Assembly (NCBI GenBank): GCA_033675265.1
Contig: JAUJYZ010000926.1
Coordinates: forward strand, 1 to 64,000
Origin: Actinostola sp. cb2023
Taxonomy: Eukaryota > Cnidaria > Anthozoa > Actiniaria > Actinostolidae
Length of the DNA stretch: 64,000 bases
Reading direction: 5' to 3'
The notes beneath the pieces are model-generated. The model made no database searches, had not been told where the DNA came from, and saw nothing but the letters and a program-made list of their open reading frames with translations. The position numbers and the translations under genes are program-made. Positions within the stretch are counted from its first letter, which is position 1, and each line of letters opens with the position of its first letter. Shown in pieces: positions 10,295 to 50,900 of this stretch.

Positions 10295-11900
10295 AGTGTT
10301 TTCGCGAACACACATTCACGAGGTGCTTGACAATCATCAACCACCTTTGCTCGAGGTTTTGGGTTTCCGGGATCCCGATCAGTTTTTAGCGGGGGAGATT
10401 CACCGGCATCCCGAAGTATGGTCGGAAATCCTTAAGGGACATCAATACAAAGACATGATCCTTGATTGGCTGCGCAACGGCGTAGACGTGACGGATTTTT
10501 CCACACGATTTAAGGGAGTGTTCAGAGGCACACATTATGACACCGTGTTCCCTCCACCAACCGTGCTCAAAAACCTGCAAAATTGCAAGAAATTCACCAT
10601 GTTCATCACAAATACCTTGGGGGAAAGAATAAAAGCCGGAGCAGTTGGAGTGTGGGGAAGGGTTGGAGAAACAGAACCGCCGCATCTGGTGCTTCCTCTC
10701 ACAGTAGAACCCACAAAACCCAGGCTATGTTTAGACGCGCGGTTTCTAAATATGTGGATGAAGGATTGCCCGTTTAGTTTGGATCGTTTAACGGACATCA
10801 AATCCTACGTATATAAGGGATCGTTTATGACAAAATGTGACGACAAATCGGGCTATGACCACGTGCTGTTAAGTGAGTCGTCCCAGCAATATTTTGGTTT
10901 TGAATGGGCAGGCTGGTGGCTAGTGTCCAAAACCCTCCCATTTGGGTGGAAAGAATCAGCTTTCATCTACCAGACCCTGGGTGCGGCTGTCGCTAGTTTC
11001 TTCCGAAACATTGGTATTCCATGCTCCATTTATATAGATGATAGATTAACAGGAGAGCTCATAACACACTCAGGTCCATGGTCGGTCCCAGTGGAACAAC
11101 GCACACAGCAGTTCAGCCTACGCGCTTCCCAGGCAGCTATTTATTTGGTATGCGACGTCCTAGTCAGCTTGGGATATTTTCTCGGCTTTTCCAAGTGCGT
11201 ATTAACACCCGTAAAACAGCTGGAATATTTGGGTTTTCTAGTAGATTCAGAGCTACAAGCCTTTAGCATTCCACTACCCAAAGTGGTCAAATTTGCCGAG
11301 CTTCGAGAAGCAATTCTCCGTAGGCAGAAAACGGTACCCATGAAAACTCTGCAAAGATTCCAGGGCAAGTGCATCTCATTTTCTATCGCAGTTCCAGCGG
11401 CCAAGCTGTACATCAGAAATATTTGCGCAGCCATTGCTTCAGCGCACGACAGCCTAGAAGTTAAGATGACTAAGCCGTTAATAGAGGAGGTGTCACACTG
11501 GAGGTTCCTGGACAGTTGGACCGGACATGTTCCTTGGAGAAACGAGAAACATTGGCAGATGACTATAACGAGTGACGCCTCAGGTTCAGGATGGGGTGGG
11601 GTGATCCACTTGCCCAAGAAGGAGTTACAGTTAAGAGACTACTGGAATCACAAGGAAATCTCTCTCAACATTTCGACCAAGGAGACTTTGGCCTTGGCAA
11701 GAATCCTCCAGGCCACGCCGGAGCAGGTGCGGGACTGCAGAATCGATGCGTATACTGACAGCCAGGTCCTGATTGACACGTGGAATAGAGAAGGAAGTAA
11801 AAGCCCAGAATTAACGGAAGCCATAAAGGAACTTTTCAATGTGGTTTCCCAAAGAAACCTGCACTTGGGCTTTGCAGCATATCCCAACCCAGTTGAATAA
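10146..11900 (+). CDS. pol: Reverse transcriptase / RNase H (pol) of the DIRS-like element
   Basis: The frame opens exactly at 10146, directly after a TAG at 10143-10145 that is itself the AG of a pyrimidine-rich splice-acceptor-like tract. The first residues are KPRKRKK. The first ATG is at 10296. RT motifs include PLTVEPTKPRLCLDARFLN, TKCDDKSGYDHV with an Asp of the polymerase site, LPFGWKESAF, and the YIDD box in CSIYIDDRLTG. RNase H follows with TSDASGSGWGG, STKETLALARIL and IDAYTDSQVLIDTW, which supply the Asp-Glu-Asp residues. The frame ends early at 11900, and the rest of the domain continues one frame over from 11839. Expression from a spliced transcript is inferred. No protease is seen. 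Confidence 0.85.
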   Translation, partial: KPRKRKKLYNVYNTPSWETQAVFHPVHDQKENETRRVRWVRANGSPSQETVFSRTHIHEVLDNHQPPLLEVLGFRDPDQFLAGEIHRHPEVWSEILKGHQYKDMILDWLRNGVDVTDFSTRFKGVFRGTHYDTVFPPPTVLKNLQNCKKFTMFITNTLGERIKAGAVGVWGRVGETEPPHLVLPLTVEPTKPRLCLDARFLNMWMKDCPFSLDRLTDIKSYVYKGSFMTKCDDKSGYDHVLLSESSQQYFGFEWAGWWLVSKTLPFGWKESAFIYQTLGAAVASFFRNIGIPCSIYIDDRLTGELITHSGPWSVPVEQRTQQFSLRASQAAIYLVCDVLVSLGYFLGFSKCVLTPVKQLEYLGFLVDSELQAFSIPLPKVVKFAELREAILRRQKTVPMKTLQRFQGKCISFSIAVPAAKLYIRNICAAIASAHDSLEVKMTKPLIEEVSHWRFLDSWTGHVPWRNEKHWQMTITSDASGSGWGGVIHLPKKELQLRDYWNHKEISLNISTKETLALARILQATPEQVRDCRIDAYTDSQVLIDTWNREGSKSPELTEAIKELFNVVSQRNLHLGFAAYPNPVE

Positions 11901-12378
11901 GGCAGATATGCCATCAAGATGTCTATCCAAATTGGATTCTATGCTGTCTCCCAAAGCATGGGCACGAGTACAATCCAACTTTGGGGGAATCCGAGGTCAC
12001 TCGGTTGATTTGATGGCGCTCGACACCAACGCCCAACAAGATTTCTCTGGTCAACCTCTACCACACTTTACTCCTTTCCCAACGCCAGAGTCGGCAGGTG
12101 TTAATCTGTTTGCGCAGTCTCCACAGACCGCGCCAGCAGTGTGGGACAACCCGTATGTTTTCCCACCCTTCAATCTCGTGGGCCCGGTCCTCAGATTTCT
12201 GCTGCCTTTCCATATTCCGTTCACAATCATTGTACCCGCACCATCTCCAAAACCAGTTTGGTGGCCAATCCTGAAAGCCGTTTCACATGATTTTTCTAAT
12301 TTGGGTACCAAAAGCGACAACTCCACAATTTTGTCCCCCTCCAAGCAAGGCATGAGGCCATCGCCATGCCCCCACTGA
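11839..12378 (+). CDS. C-terminal part of RNase H plus DIRS-specific extension
   Basis: This frame overlaps the end of the pol frame by 62 bp and continues it after a one-base frame change near 11870. It reads HIPTQLNKADMPSR, where the Asp is the expected last RNase H active-site residue. A segment with GHSVDLMALDTNAQ and NPYVFPPFNLVGPVLRF follows. In DIRS-group elements I recall this region being annotated as a methyltransferase-like extension, and the NPYVFPPF stretch is at least reminiscent of that. The frame ends at 12378. The shift could be a mutation, or less likely programmed. Confidence 0.65.
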   Translation: MWFPKETCTWALQHIPTQLNKADMPSRCLSKLDSMLSPKAWARVQSNFGGIRGHSVDLMALDTNAQQDFSGQPLPHFTPFPTPESAGVNLFAQSPQTAPAVWDNPYVFPPFNLVGPVLRFLLPFHIPFTIIVPAPSPKPVWWPILKAVSHDFSNLGTKSDNSTILSPSKQGMRPSPCPH

Positions 12379-12429
12379 CATTTGGATGTTCAGGGTTTAC
12401 GGTGCATAACGCATCCACGCGGATAACCT

Positions 12430-13803
12430 ATGTTTCCTTGTGTCAACCTACAGCCACTTCCATACGTGCCAAAGTTATTCCAGCCTTCAGTAGCATGCCC
12501 GTCTTGCCTCCACCCAAACGATGAAACATTCAATTTCTGTCAAAGATGTGGCTACAAAAGAAAACGAATGATGACCGAACCGTCTCCACCGCTAAAGAAG
12601 CTCAAATTCTCGGTGAATGAGGATGAGATAGAACAACGCATTTCTGTGTTATCAAAGTCTAGAAGCGATTTGCCGTACGCCAGACAAAAGTCATCTTTAG
12701 AGGCAGAGTTGACCGCGTTCTTGGCCCAGCTCAACTTCCCCAAAGATATTCCTTCGTGTCGTCCCCCGGAGATTATCAAATTTCTTGTGTGGAAGGATAA
12801 AACGGGGAGGACAAAAGTACACAACGCTCAATGTAGTTTTCTTGGACACAAAGGCCCCTCGAACTGCGCGTGTGCAATACGCTTGGCTTTTGGAACAGTT
12901 GACTCTATGATAGGAAAATTAAGAGCTATTTTCTCACAGAATAATAGAGTAGGCGAGTGGGATCCCATGCTAGGCATCGGCAATCCCGCAAGCGGTTTGG
13001 TTATCAAGCAATATTTGTCTAGCGTAAGGTCAGAACAATTACAGGCTAGGGCGACCCCCTCGCAAGCAAAACCTCTGCTTGTGCCCCACCTTGAGGTTTT
13101 AAGCAAGTTCGTACATGTAGGTCTGGGTGAACCCTGTTTGACACCACCTCAGATCTTTATATTCGCAAGAGATCAAGCATTCTTCAAGGCGTTATTCTTT
13201 TCCGGCGATAGGGCGTCGGACCTTGCTCAGGTTAAAACGTCTGAAATACTGCGTCTGCCTGACAACTCGGGTTTCTTATTTAACCACATATGGACTAAAA
13301 CCCTGCGCAACGGCGATACAAATGTTTTTGCCTTCAAAAGGGGTTCAAACAAACTTGTTTGTCCAGTCGCTGGCATAGAGTTGTACTTTAAGATTGCTGC
13401 TGCTATTAATATTGATATAAGTAAAGGCTTCCTGTTTCGAGCGATAACAAAGGAGGGAAAAGTATCCCAACAGCAATTTAGCGCCACCGCGGCTCAAGCT
13501 AGGCTGAAAGAATATAGCCAAAAGCTAAAAGCACAATGGCAAGACCAGCATTTCACGTTGCATAGTTTTAGGGGAGGGGCGGCTGTCTCCCTCGCAATGG
13601 CGAATGTCCCGCTGCACGAAATAATGGACCATGTCGGGTGGAAAACTAGTACGCAGGCCATGCACTACATAAGATTACGTGAAGTATTAAATCCAGCAGG
13701 ACCCGCAGCGAAGTTAGCCGATTTAGACCCCGCCTCCTTCGCGCACTTCTTCCAGCGGAATAACCTCGAGGGTTTCACCCCAGCCTTTCCTTCTCGCACG
13801 TAG
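12430..13803 (+). CDS. Tyrosine recombinase of the DIRS-like element
   Basis: The 457-residue protein starts with a probable zinc ribbon (CPSCLHPNDETFNFCQRC) and a basic stretch (KRKRMM). A linker and a helical N-terminal region follow, then the catalytic domain. The first catalytic Arg lies in FSGDRASDLAQV (about residue 257), the H-x-x-R motif is HSFRGG, the second His is in HVGWK, and the nucleophile is the Tyr of HYIRL. This enzyme would integrate the cDNA without a target duplication. It lies in the same frame as the preceding segment, 51 bp after its stop. A tttggatgttcag acceptor-like sequence near 12390 suggests expression by splicing. Confidence 0.9.
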   Translation: MFPCVNLQPLPYVPKLFQPSVACPSCLHPNDETFNFCQRCGYKRKRMMTEPSPPLKKLKFSVNEDEIEQRISVLSKSRSDLPYARQKSSLEAELTAFLAQLNFPKDIPSCRPPEIIKFLVWKDKTGRTKVHNAQCSFLGHKGPSNCACAIRLAFGTVDSMIGKLRAIFSQNNRVGEWDPMLGIGNPASGLVIKQYLSSVRSEQLQARATPSQAKPLLVPHLEVLSKFVHVGLGEPCLTPPQIFIFARDQAFFKALFFSGDRASDLAQVKTSEILRLPDNSGFLFNHIWTKTLRNGDTNVFAFKRGSNKLVCPVAGIELYFKIAAAINIDISKGFLFRAITKEGKVSQQQFSATAAQARLKEYSQKLKAQWQDQHFTLHSFRGGAAVSLAMANVPLHEIMDHVGWKTSTQAMHYIRLREVLNPAGPAAKLADLDPASFAHFFQRNNLEGFTPAFPSRT

Positions 13804-14095
13804 AGCGTCTTGGTACCTTTAAGTAAGTTTTTATACACTCAATAGTTTAGGAAAGCAGTAAATATAATTCGCATTCAAGCTTTGACGTGCCTCAGTGCCT
13901 TGATATCAGGGTGAAGGAAGAGAGAGAAGGAGATGGGGGGGTGGGGGTGGTGTTGTAAGGTTTGGAAGACTTAGAAGACTTGGGGTGCCTCTTTTAGGTG
14001 AAGGTCTGTAGTATAACAGATCAAAGGATAGTTGTCTGGCGAAAGCGGAGGGTTGCTCCCATATCTTAACCAACAACAATGACAGCAGGAATAAT

Positions 14096-14141
14096 ATAGT
14101 ACTATTTTGTATTTTGTAAAAAGGCAACGTTTTTGAAAACA
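14096..14141 (-). repeat. Right inverted terminal repeat of the DIRS-like element
   Basis: This is the reverse complement of 7687-7732, including ggcaacgtttttgaaaaca at its outer edge. Between the recombinase stop (13803) and this repeat there is a short G-rich tract (13930-13955) and no gene. Confidence 0.75.
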
Positions 14142-14390
14142 AATATCTCTTTTTTAGCTTTTTAGTGTTATTGTTTTGCCACAAAAATAAAAAAGGATTG
14201 GATAATAGTTTCATTCCTCATAACATGGCAAACAAGTATTTGAATATTCAGAGAGTATTATCTCTTTTTTAGCTATTTAGTGCCATTGTTTTGCCACAAA
14301 ACTAAATCATGCAAAAAGGATTGGATAATAGTCTCATTCCTCATTAGTCATAACATGGCAAACAAGTATTTGAATATGCAGAAAAACAAA
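14142..14390. repeat. Direct tandem duplication of about 120 bp
   Basis: The segment starting 'atctcttttttagct' and ending 'aacaagtatttgaatat' occurs twice in a row immediately outside the right end of the DIRS-like element. The copies differ by small indels. A third short echo of the acaagtatttgaatatg end is at 14531. Confidence 0.8.
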
Positions 14391-14567
14391 CTTATCAAAG
14401 AATACATGTGAATAAAGGAAATTACAATTTTTGAACAAATAAAATGTTGTTTTAAGAATAAATTAGTCAGATTGTTGTACATTTACATTATTATTTACAT
14501 TATCAAATGTATTTCATAAAAAAATATCAAACAAGTATTTGAATATGGTGGAATTCTGACAAATTAC

Positions 14568-16130
14568 CAGTTCGGTTCATTGCCAGATTTGGCAATGTTT
14601 TGTAAACATTGATATAACCAATCAAATCCAAGGATATCATGTTGCCATATCAACAGGAACCTCCGGTACCTGGTATCAATCTGTCATATCAACACCGCGG
14701 TAGCTCTCGCGCAATCATATTTATGACTTTACTGCTCGAAAGATGATTTTAGTTAGTTTTTTCTCAACAATATACATTTTATTCTTCTTTTATGGTTATT
14801 CCTGATTTCTCTCTTGTGCCAGTACCTTCCTTATATGTTGTCCTCGTCAACTCGCTTGTCAAATCATTTGGCATATCGCCACGCTTGTTTCGATGTCTTC
14901 TAAATAAACGAGATATTTCTCTACATTTTCCAGTAATCTACTAAGCCTAAGTGACTTCTTCTCTTGTCAACTTATCTATGCTGCTAGATACAACAACATT
15001 AACAATTCTAGCTGGGTCTCTTCAGCGCTATCAGTGTCAGTCACTTACTTCACTAACATGCTTTCGTTTGATCCCAAGTACATCGCTTTGACAAATACAA
15101 TCGTGTGATGCATGATCGGTCCAATCGAACATGTCTCTGTTTCGACATCCACGTCAACTTCCAAAACAACACTGAACAAAACTTTGCTGGCTTGCTTTTT
15201 TGATGTCTCTTCGTCCAAATGACGACCCATATATTCGGCAACAATTATCCAAGTATCGCACATCACATGCGTCTCCATTAATTGGCGTCCTTGAGTTCAG
15301 CGATCATACCTTCAATGTTTACATTATGATGCCCCCAAGTTATTCGACGTGCCCCCAAACAAAACTTTCACAGTTGTATTCAGAAACTCATAAATTTTCG
15401 ATTTCTACAGGCCGATTTTTTTCGATTCGGGTCAAATCTTAAGAAAACTTACAATATATCGTAAAAATACTCTCAAGATGGTTGACGTAAATCCTTGATC
15501 GCGAAGAAAACTTTTTTAAATGTCGGACTTGAGAATGCGTGTGTTCAAAAAACAGAGACACATACGGTAATATGAATAACAATAGATTGCTTGACTGCAG
15601 TGCATTGTGGGATAGCTGTGTATTTATAGCAGCAATCAATGATAAAACTGCGAGCCCTTTCTTCTCAAGAGGACGCCATTTTTGTCACGTGACACATATT
15701 GCCAAATCTGGCAATGAACCCCCGGGGGGGGGGGTACTCCCCTATATACGCTATACGGGTATGTGCCACGGGATAGGGTATGGTTTTTGAGCTCCCAGGT
15801 CTGGGGTAGGGTATCGTTTTTTGCCTTTTTAGGCTGGGATCGGGTACGTTTTGGTCTGGTATAGGGTATGGTTTCCGCAATAACGCCACTATCAGTCGCT
15901 ATCAATTTACATATCCCTTTAGCACGCTTTCAATCTGGATAGGGTATACATTTTTAAGCTTTAGTCTGGGATAGGGTGTACATTTTAAAGCTTTAGTCTG
16001 GGATAGGGTATGGAAAATCAAAATTTTAGGTCTGGGATAGGGTCAGGGTTTTGAGGTGTCCGCGGCACACCCCTACCCAAAAATACCCTTAGTGCCCCCC
16101 CCCCCCCCCCCCCGGGAATGAACCGAACTG
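14568..16130. mobile_element. MITE-like element with 30 bp inverted ends, carrying a nested insertion
   Basis: The left end is CAGTTCGGTTCATTGCC..., and the right end, once the nested element at 15721-16116 is ignored, is its reverse complement. ATTAC flanks both sides (14563-14567 and 16131-16135), giving a 5 bp target duplication. The 1.1 kb interior has no recognisable transposase. Confidence 0.75.
15721..16116. mobile_element. G/C-ended MITE inserted in the larger element
   Basis: The element begins CCCGGGGGGGGG and ends with a long C run plus GGG. It is flanked by AATGAACC on both sides (15713-15720 and 16117-16124), an 8 bp target duplication as in hAT elements. The interior repeats 'gggatagggta' and 'ctgggatagggt' words. 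Related copies lie at 21429-21842 (inverted) and 52676-52900 (decayed). Confidence 0.85.
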
Positions 16131-16572
16131 ATTACATCTGAATCATTCCAATCATCCCACCAAATAAGAGATTGGGAGGGAAAATGGGGAGAGGAGGGAA
16201 ATTACCCTCGATATTGAAAACGAGACACGTTTTGTAAAACGTGACTCGTTCTGTTTGGACCCCCTCGATTTACCGCCATCCTTGAGAGATCCGTTTTAGG
16301 TACTTAGAATAGTACGTAGGGAAGCTAGTCGCGCGTAACGCAATCACAACCACAAATAATAAAATAGTACATGACAGGGGAAAATTACTACTTTTCCCCT
16401 GCACATGTGCAATTTTCTTGATATTGCACGGTATTAAGAAAAAACCCACAGTCAATCAGCCAATCAGAAACGAGTATTTTTTGTAGGTGTGTTATAACGA
16501 GTGAATACGGTCGGCACCCTTCTGCCTGATTTGGGTAGCCTGTGTTGAGGATTGTCACGTGATCAAAATAAA

Positions 16573-16608
16573 ATGGCAGCGGGAAAGAAGAGTGTCGTTC
16601 AGTTCTAA
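16573..16608 (+). promoter_or_regulatory. Upstream ORF in the DIS3L leader
   Basis: ATGGCAGCGG starts an 11-codon frame that ends at TAA 16606-16608, only 3 bp before the DIS3L start codon. Its AAAATGGCAGC context resembles the YY1 initiator-type motif. It could reduce initiation at the main ATG or mark the transcription start. No expression evidence is available here. Confidence 0.5.
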
Positions 16609-16611
16609 ATT

Positions 16612-46841
<30,230 letters not shown>

Positions 46842-46861
46842 AACTCTCAATACTCGTAGTC

Positions 46862-47042
46862 ATCAGTGACGTCATAAAACCACGTGACGTCATAAAACCA
46901 CGTGTGTCATAAAACACGTGACGCCGTATAACCACGTGACAAAACCACGTGACACCACAAAACCACGTGACATCACAACACCACGTGATATCACAAAACG
47001 TGACATCTTAAACCACGTGACATCATATAACCACGTGACGTC
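46862..47042. promoter_or_regulatory. Array of CACGTG and TGACGTCA sites
   Basis: Nine CACGTG palindromes occur in about 170 bp as imperfect 15-20 bp units of the form aaaccacgtgacatcat. Some units add TGACGTCA-like words. The array starts about 20 bp after the DIS3L stop codon and lies 0.9 kb upstream of the VWA gene. CACGTG binds bHLH factors and TGACGTCA binds CREB/ATF factors. Whether this is a real regulatory block or a minisatellite is open. Confidence 0.6.
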
Positions 47043-47930
47043 AGATCTATGGCGATGGTTAGTAATGTATTAGTGTATAGAAATCTATGAAAGACTCAGA
47101 ATTGAAAACACTGTAAAAAGCCGGTTATTTTCGTCAACTGTAGTTATTAAATAATATGTTTTTGAAGTGTGAAAAGTGTCCTGATATGTGTGATATGTTA
47201 AGTCTGGTTGTACTAGCGACGCAAGCTTTGATCCTTGTGCAGTTTATATGGCTGTGCTTATGCAACGCCTCTTGTTGCGGCTTGTGCGTCGCTGGCGAGA
47301 ATCTTCTTTATTGCTGATTTGCAAACCATCCTTTCGTTGTGAATATTTACTGTTTTAAATGATGGAAAGTTGACACAGCTTGTATCTTGGTACGAATGAA
47401 TAATCGTATTACATCGAGGAGTTCTACATTGCTGCCCTGTACAAAGGCGATAATAGAAAGTAAAATACTTCCTTTCTTTCTAATTTCTCGTTCACCGTAA
47501 CCTGAGTTTCAGGTTAGTTCACCGTAACTTGATTGACGTCTGGTTGGTGAAAGTCCCACTAAAACACGCCAATTACTTGGTTTATTTTTTTAATCATTAC
47601 ATTCACCATTAGTATTGACAAGTCATTATTTAACGAACATATAGATCATGGTTCTTGACGAGTATTTTGTGCATTGTGTTGCATGATTGATTGTATTTCG
47701 TCATCTCTGGTTACTATGTAGTAATTTTATGCGCACCGATGACTCGGATCGTATCGAAGTGAAATAGTAGAGAAACGAGATGTATTGATAATTACGTGGT
47801 ATAAATTATCCAACTGGTCCAGCTGCTGTTCCTTGTTGACTTGTGTCAACTGATCGACATTATTTGATTACCATAAGCGTCAGTTGGTTACTACTTAACG
47901 AAGGTCGTGTAATACCATGTAGTTTTCGTT
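47043..47930 (+). other. Intergenic region upstream of the VWA/PAN gene
   Basis: No gene is supported. It should contain the promoter and leader of the VWA/PAN gene. An inverted pair 'gttcaccgtaac' occurs around 47491-47528. Confidence 0.4.
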
Positions 47931-50900
47931 ATGGCATGGTTCAAGGCTACATTGCTTTTACTACAGGTAAGTAATTAGAACTGTTCTCAATCAATATCAA
48001 CCTACAATCATCCATCGTTAAACTTCGCTTAGATTCTAACGAGTTGAATTGATTTCTTTTTAAACGATTTCAGGTTGTTATTTTGTATTTCATTTTTGTC
48101 GACTCCTTCGTTGATCCGGCATTTTGTCGTGTTTTCGTTTTCATTTTTCAAAAATGACTTTTTGTTGTTGCCCTGTGATTGTAGTTTGATCAAATTAATA
48201 AATTATTATTATTATTATCATTAATGTGTTTACAAGGTACATCACAATAATATGAGCATCGTTTTTCAAGATCTAGATGCTGTCGTACAACACGATTGAT
48301 TGCACTTTATCAATCAGTCTTTCACATCGTTCTTTTTCTTTGATTTAATTAATTTTCTTCCATTGTTTTTTTGTCAATACGTGATTGATGTTTTCCGCGC
48401 CGGTTATAAATTACGTTTCCTAATAATGCAGTTCTGTTAGTTTATCGGCGGCCAGAGAATTGACTTTGTGTTGGAAGAATGACGATTTCCGTTCTTATTA
48501 GCAGAGAACAAATAAAAAGAAACTGGCCGACAAATTGCCTACCGCTATTTTTAACTCTCATTTCCCATTCCAAGGTGCTTGGCTCTGTGGTGTTCTCGGC
48601 GCGCGCTGCCGGTGAGTCGTGACACGTGTAATAAATGTTCACTTTTTCTATAAAATGTCTAGTAAACTTAAGTGTTTTGTCTGTTTTGTTTTATGCCGAT
48701 CCTATTGAGTACTTTAAAGTGTAATTCTTCTCTGTGTTTACGTCAGTCTGTCCCGTGTCTATGGATATAGTGTTTCTATTGGACGGCTCTACAAGCATTG
48801 GTCAAAGTGACTTTACTAAACTCAAGGAGTTTATTATCAACGTTGTCCAACACTTCAGTATATCTCACCAAGGTATGATTACAAGGTCAATGCCCGCATT
48901 ATCTGTGTTGTAAACAAGACAGAATGGGGAAGACGTGCTACAATGCACTGATTGGTCTTCCCTGCCAAATGAATTAAAAAAACCATGCCTAAGTTGAATT
49001 TTAAAAGAAATGTAACCATATGTTTTAAATAATCAGTATTTTGGCTAGTTTTATAATTTAGGATCGTTCCTTCTTGAAAATATGTTTTTAAATATTTTGT
49101 TCAAGCGCATGGTATCCTTCAATTTGATTGGTTCGTTGCCGGCGGAGCGGGCAGTATTTTCCTATCTCTGCCGTAGGTCCACTAGTCTCCCTCGCAGCCG
49201 TGTTTAGTGTCATCTGAATGAATCTGAAGCTGAATCAGTCAATGTTTCGAGGGAAAAAAAAGTTATTTAAAACGAACTCCTCACTCTATTTTTGCGTGCC
49301 TTGAATGTTCGACCATTATCATGTCCATTTTTTCGTATTTTCAATGTTATTTCTTCTTCTTAGAGTCTCACATTGGAGTTGTCTTGTACAGTGACAACGC
49401 CTCGATCCAGTTATCCTTGGCTCATCCACAGAACCTATCGTCCGTCACTACAACAATCCGTGGGATTGCATACACTGGGGGCAATACCTACACTAACATC
49501 GGTCTTGATACGACACGTGCCCTGTTCAAGTCAGGTGGGCGTGGTCATGTACCACGTGTTGTTGTCATCATCAATGATGGGAAAAGTAACGGTAAGTCAC
49601 GTGACATAGAGTAATGTGGAATTAGGTAGAATAGTGGAAACAATGTATGTTCTCCCATCCATGCAGTCATCCATCCATCCATTCAGTAATCCATCCATCA
49701 TCCATCCAGTCATCCATCCATCCATCCAGTCATCCATCCATCCATCCAGTCATCCATCCATCCAGTCGTCCATCCATCTATCCAGTCATCCATCCATCCA
49801 TCCAGTCATCCATCCATCCAGTCATCCATCCATCTATCCAGTCATCCATCCATCTATCCATCCAGTCATCCATCCATCCATTCATCCAGTCATCCATCCA
49901 TCCATCTATCCATCCAGTCATCCATCCATCTATCCATCCAGTCATCCAGTCATCCATACATCCAGTCATCCATCCAGTCATCCATCCATCTATCCATCCA
50001 GTCATCCATCCATCCATCCAGTCATCCATCCATCCAGTCATCCATCCATCCAACCATCCAGTCATCCATCCATCTAACCATCCACCCATCTATCCATTCA
50101 TTTGTCCATCCATCCATCCATCCAGTCATCCAATCATCCAGTCATCCAGTCATCCATCCATCTATCCAGTCATCCATCCATCTATCCATCCAGTCATCCA
50201 TCCATCTATCCATCCAGTCATCCATCCATCTAGCTATCCATCCAGTCATCCATCCATATATCCATCCAGTCATCTATCCATATATCCATCCAGTCATCCA
50301 TCCATCCATCCAGTCATCCATCCATCTATCCATCCAGTCATCCATCCATCCATCCAGTCATCCATCCATCTATCCATCCAGTCATCCATCCATCCATCCA
50401 TCCAGTCATCCATCCATCTATCCATCCAGTCATCCATCCATCTATCCATCCAGTCATCCATCCATCTAACCATCCACCAATCTATCCATTCATTTGTCCA
50501 TCCAGTCATCTATGCAACGATTCATGAATTTATACACCTTTCCATACATTTATTCGTCCATCCATCTATCCATTCATTCGTCCATCCATTCATTTGTCCA
50601 TCCATTCATTTGTCCATACATTCATTTGTCCATACATTCATTTATTCATTTATCATTCATTTGTTCATCCATCCACTCTACTAACAATAACCGTCGCTGC
50701 AGGTGGGAATGTTGCACAAAGCGCACAGAATCTAAAGAATGATGGAATATCAATTCTCTCACTTGGTGTGGGATCAGGCGTCAGCTTGGCTGAACTTCAT
50801 CAAATAGCGACCTCTTCTGCGCATGTTTACAGTTATTCTACCGCTGATAACATGCTTGCGCACGTGCCTGCGATAGCACGGTCCATATGTGCAGGTACCG

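Larger units (their letters stand above)
7687..14141 (+). mobile_element. Nearly intact DIRS-like retrotransposon
   Basis: A 46 bp inverted repeat (7687-7732 and 14096-14141, differing by one indel and a few bases) bounds a 6.45 kb unit. It encodes gag with a CCHC knuckle, RT/RNase H, an RNase H/C-terminal extension and a tyrosine recombinase, all on the plus strand. Inverted terminal repeats with a YR instead of a DDE integrase and no protease are hallmarks of DIRS-group elements. Coding frames are long and motifs are intact, so the copy is young. One apparent one-base frame change lies near 11870. Confidence 0.85.

Noticed and set aside
15045..15278. 77-codon minus-strand frame
   Set aside because: It lies inside a transposable element with inverted ends, overlaps another frame of similar length and has no recognisable domain.
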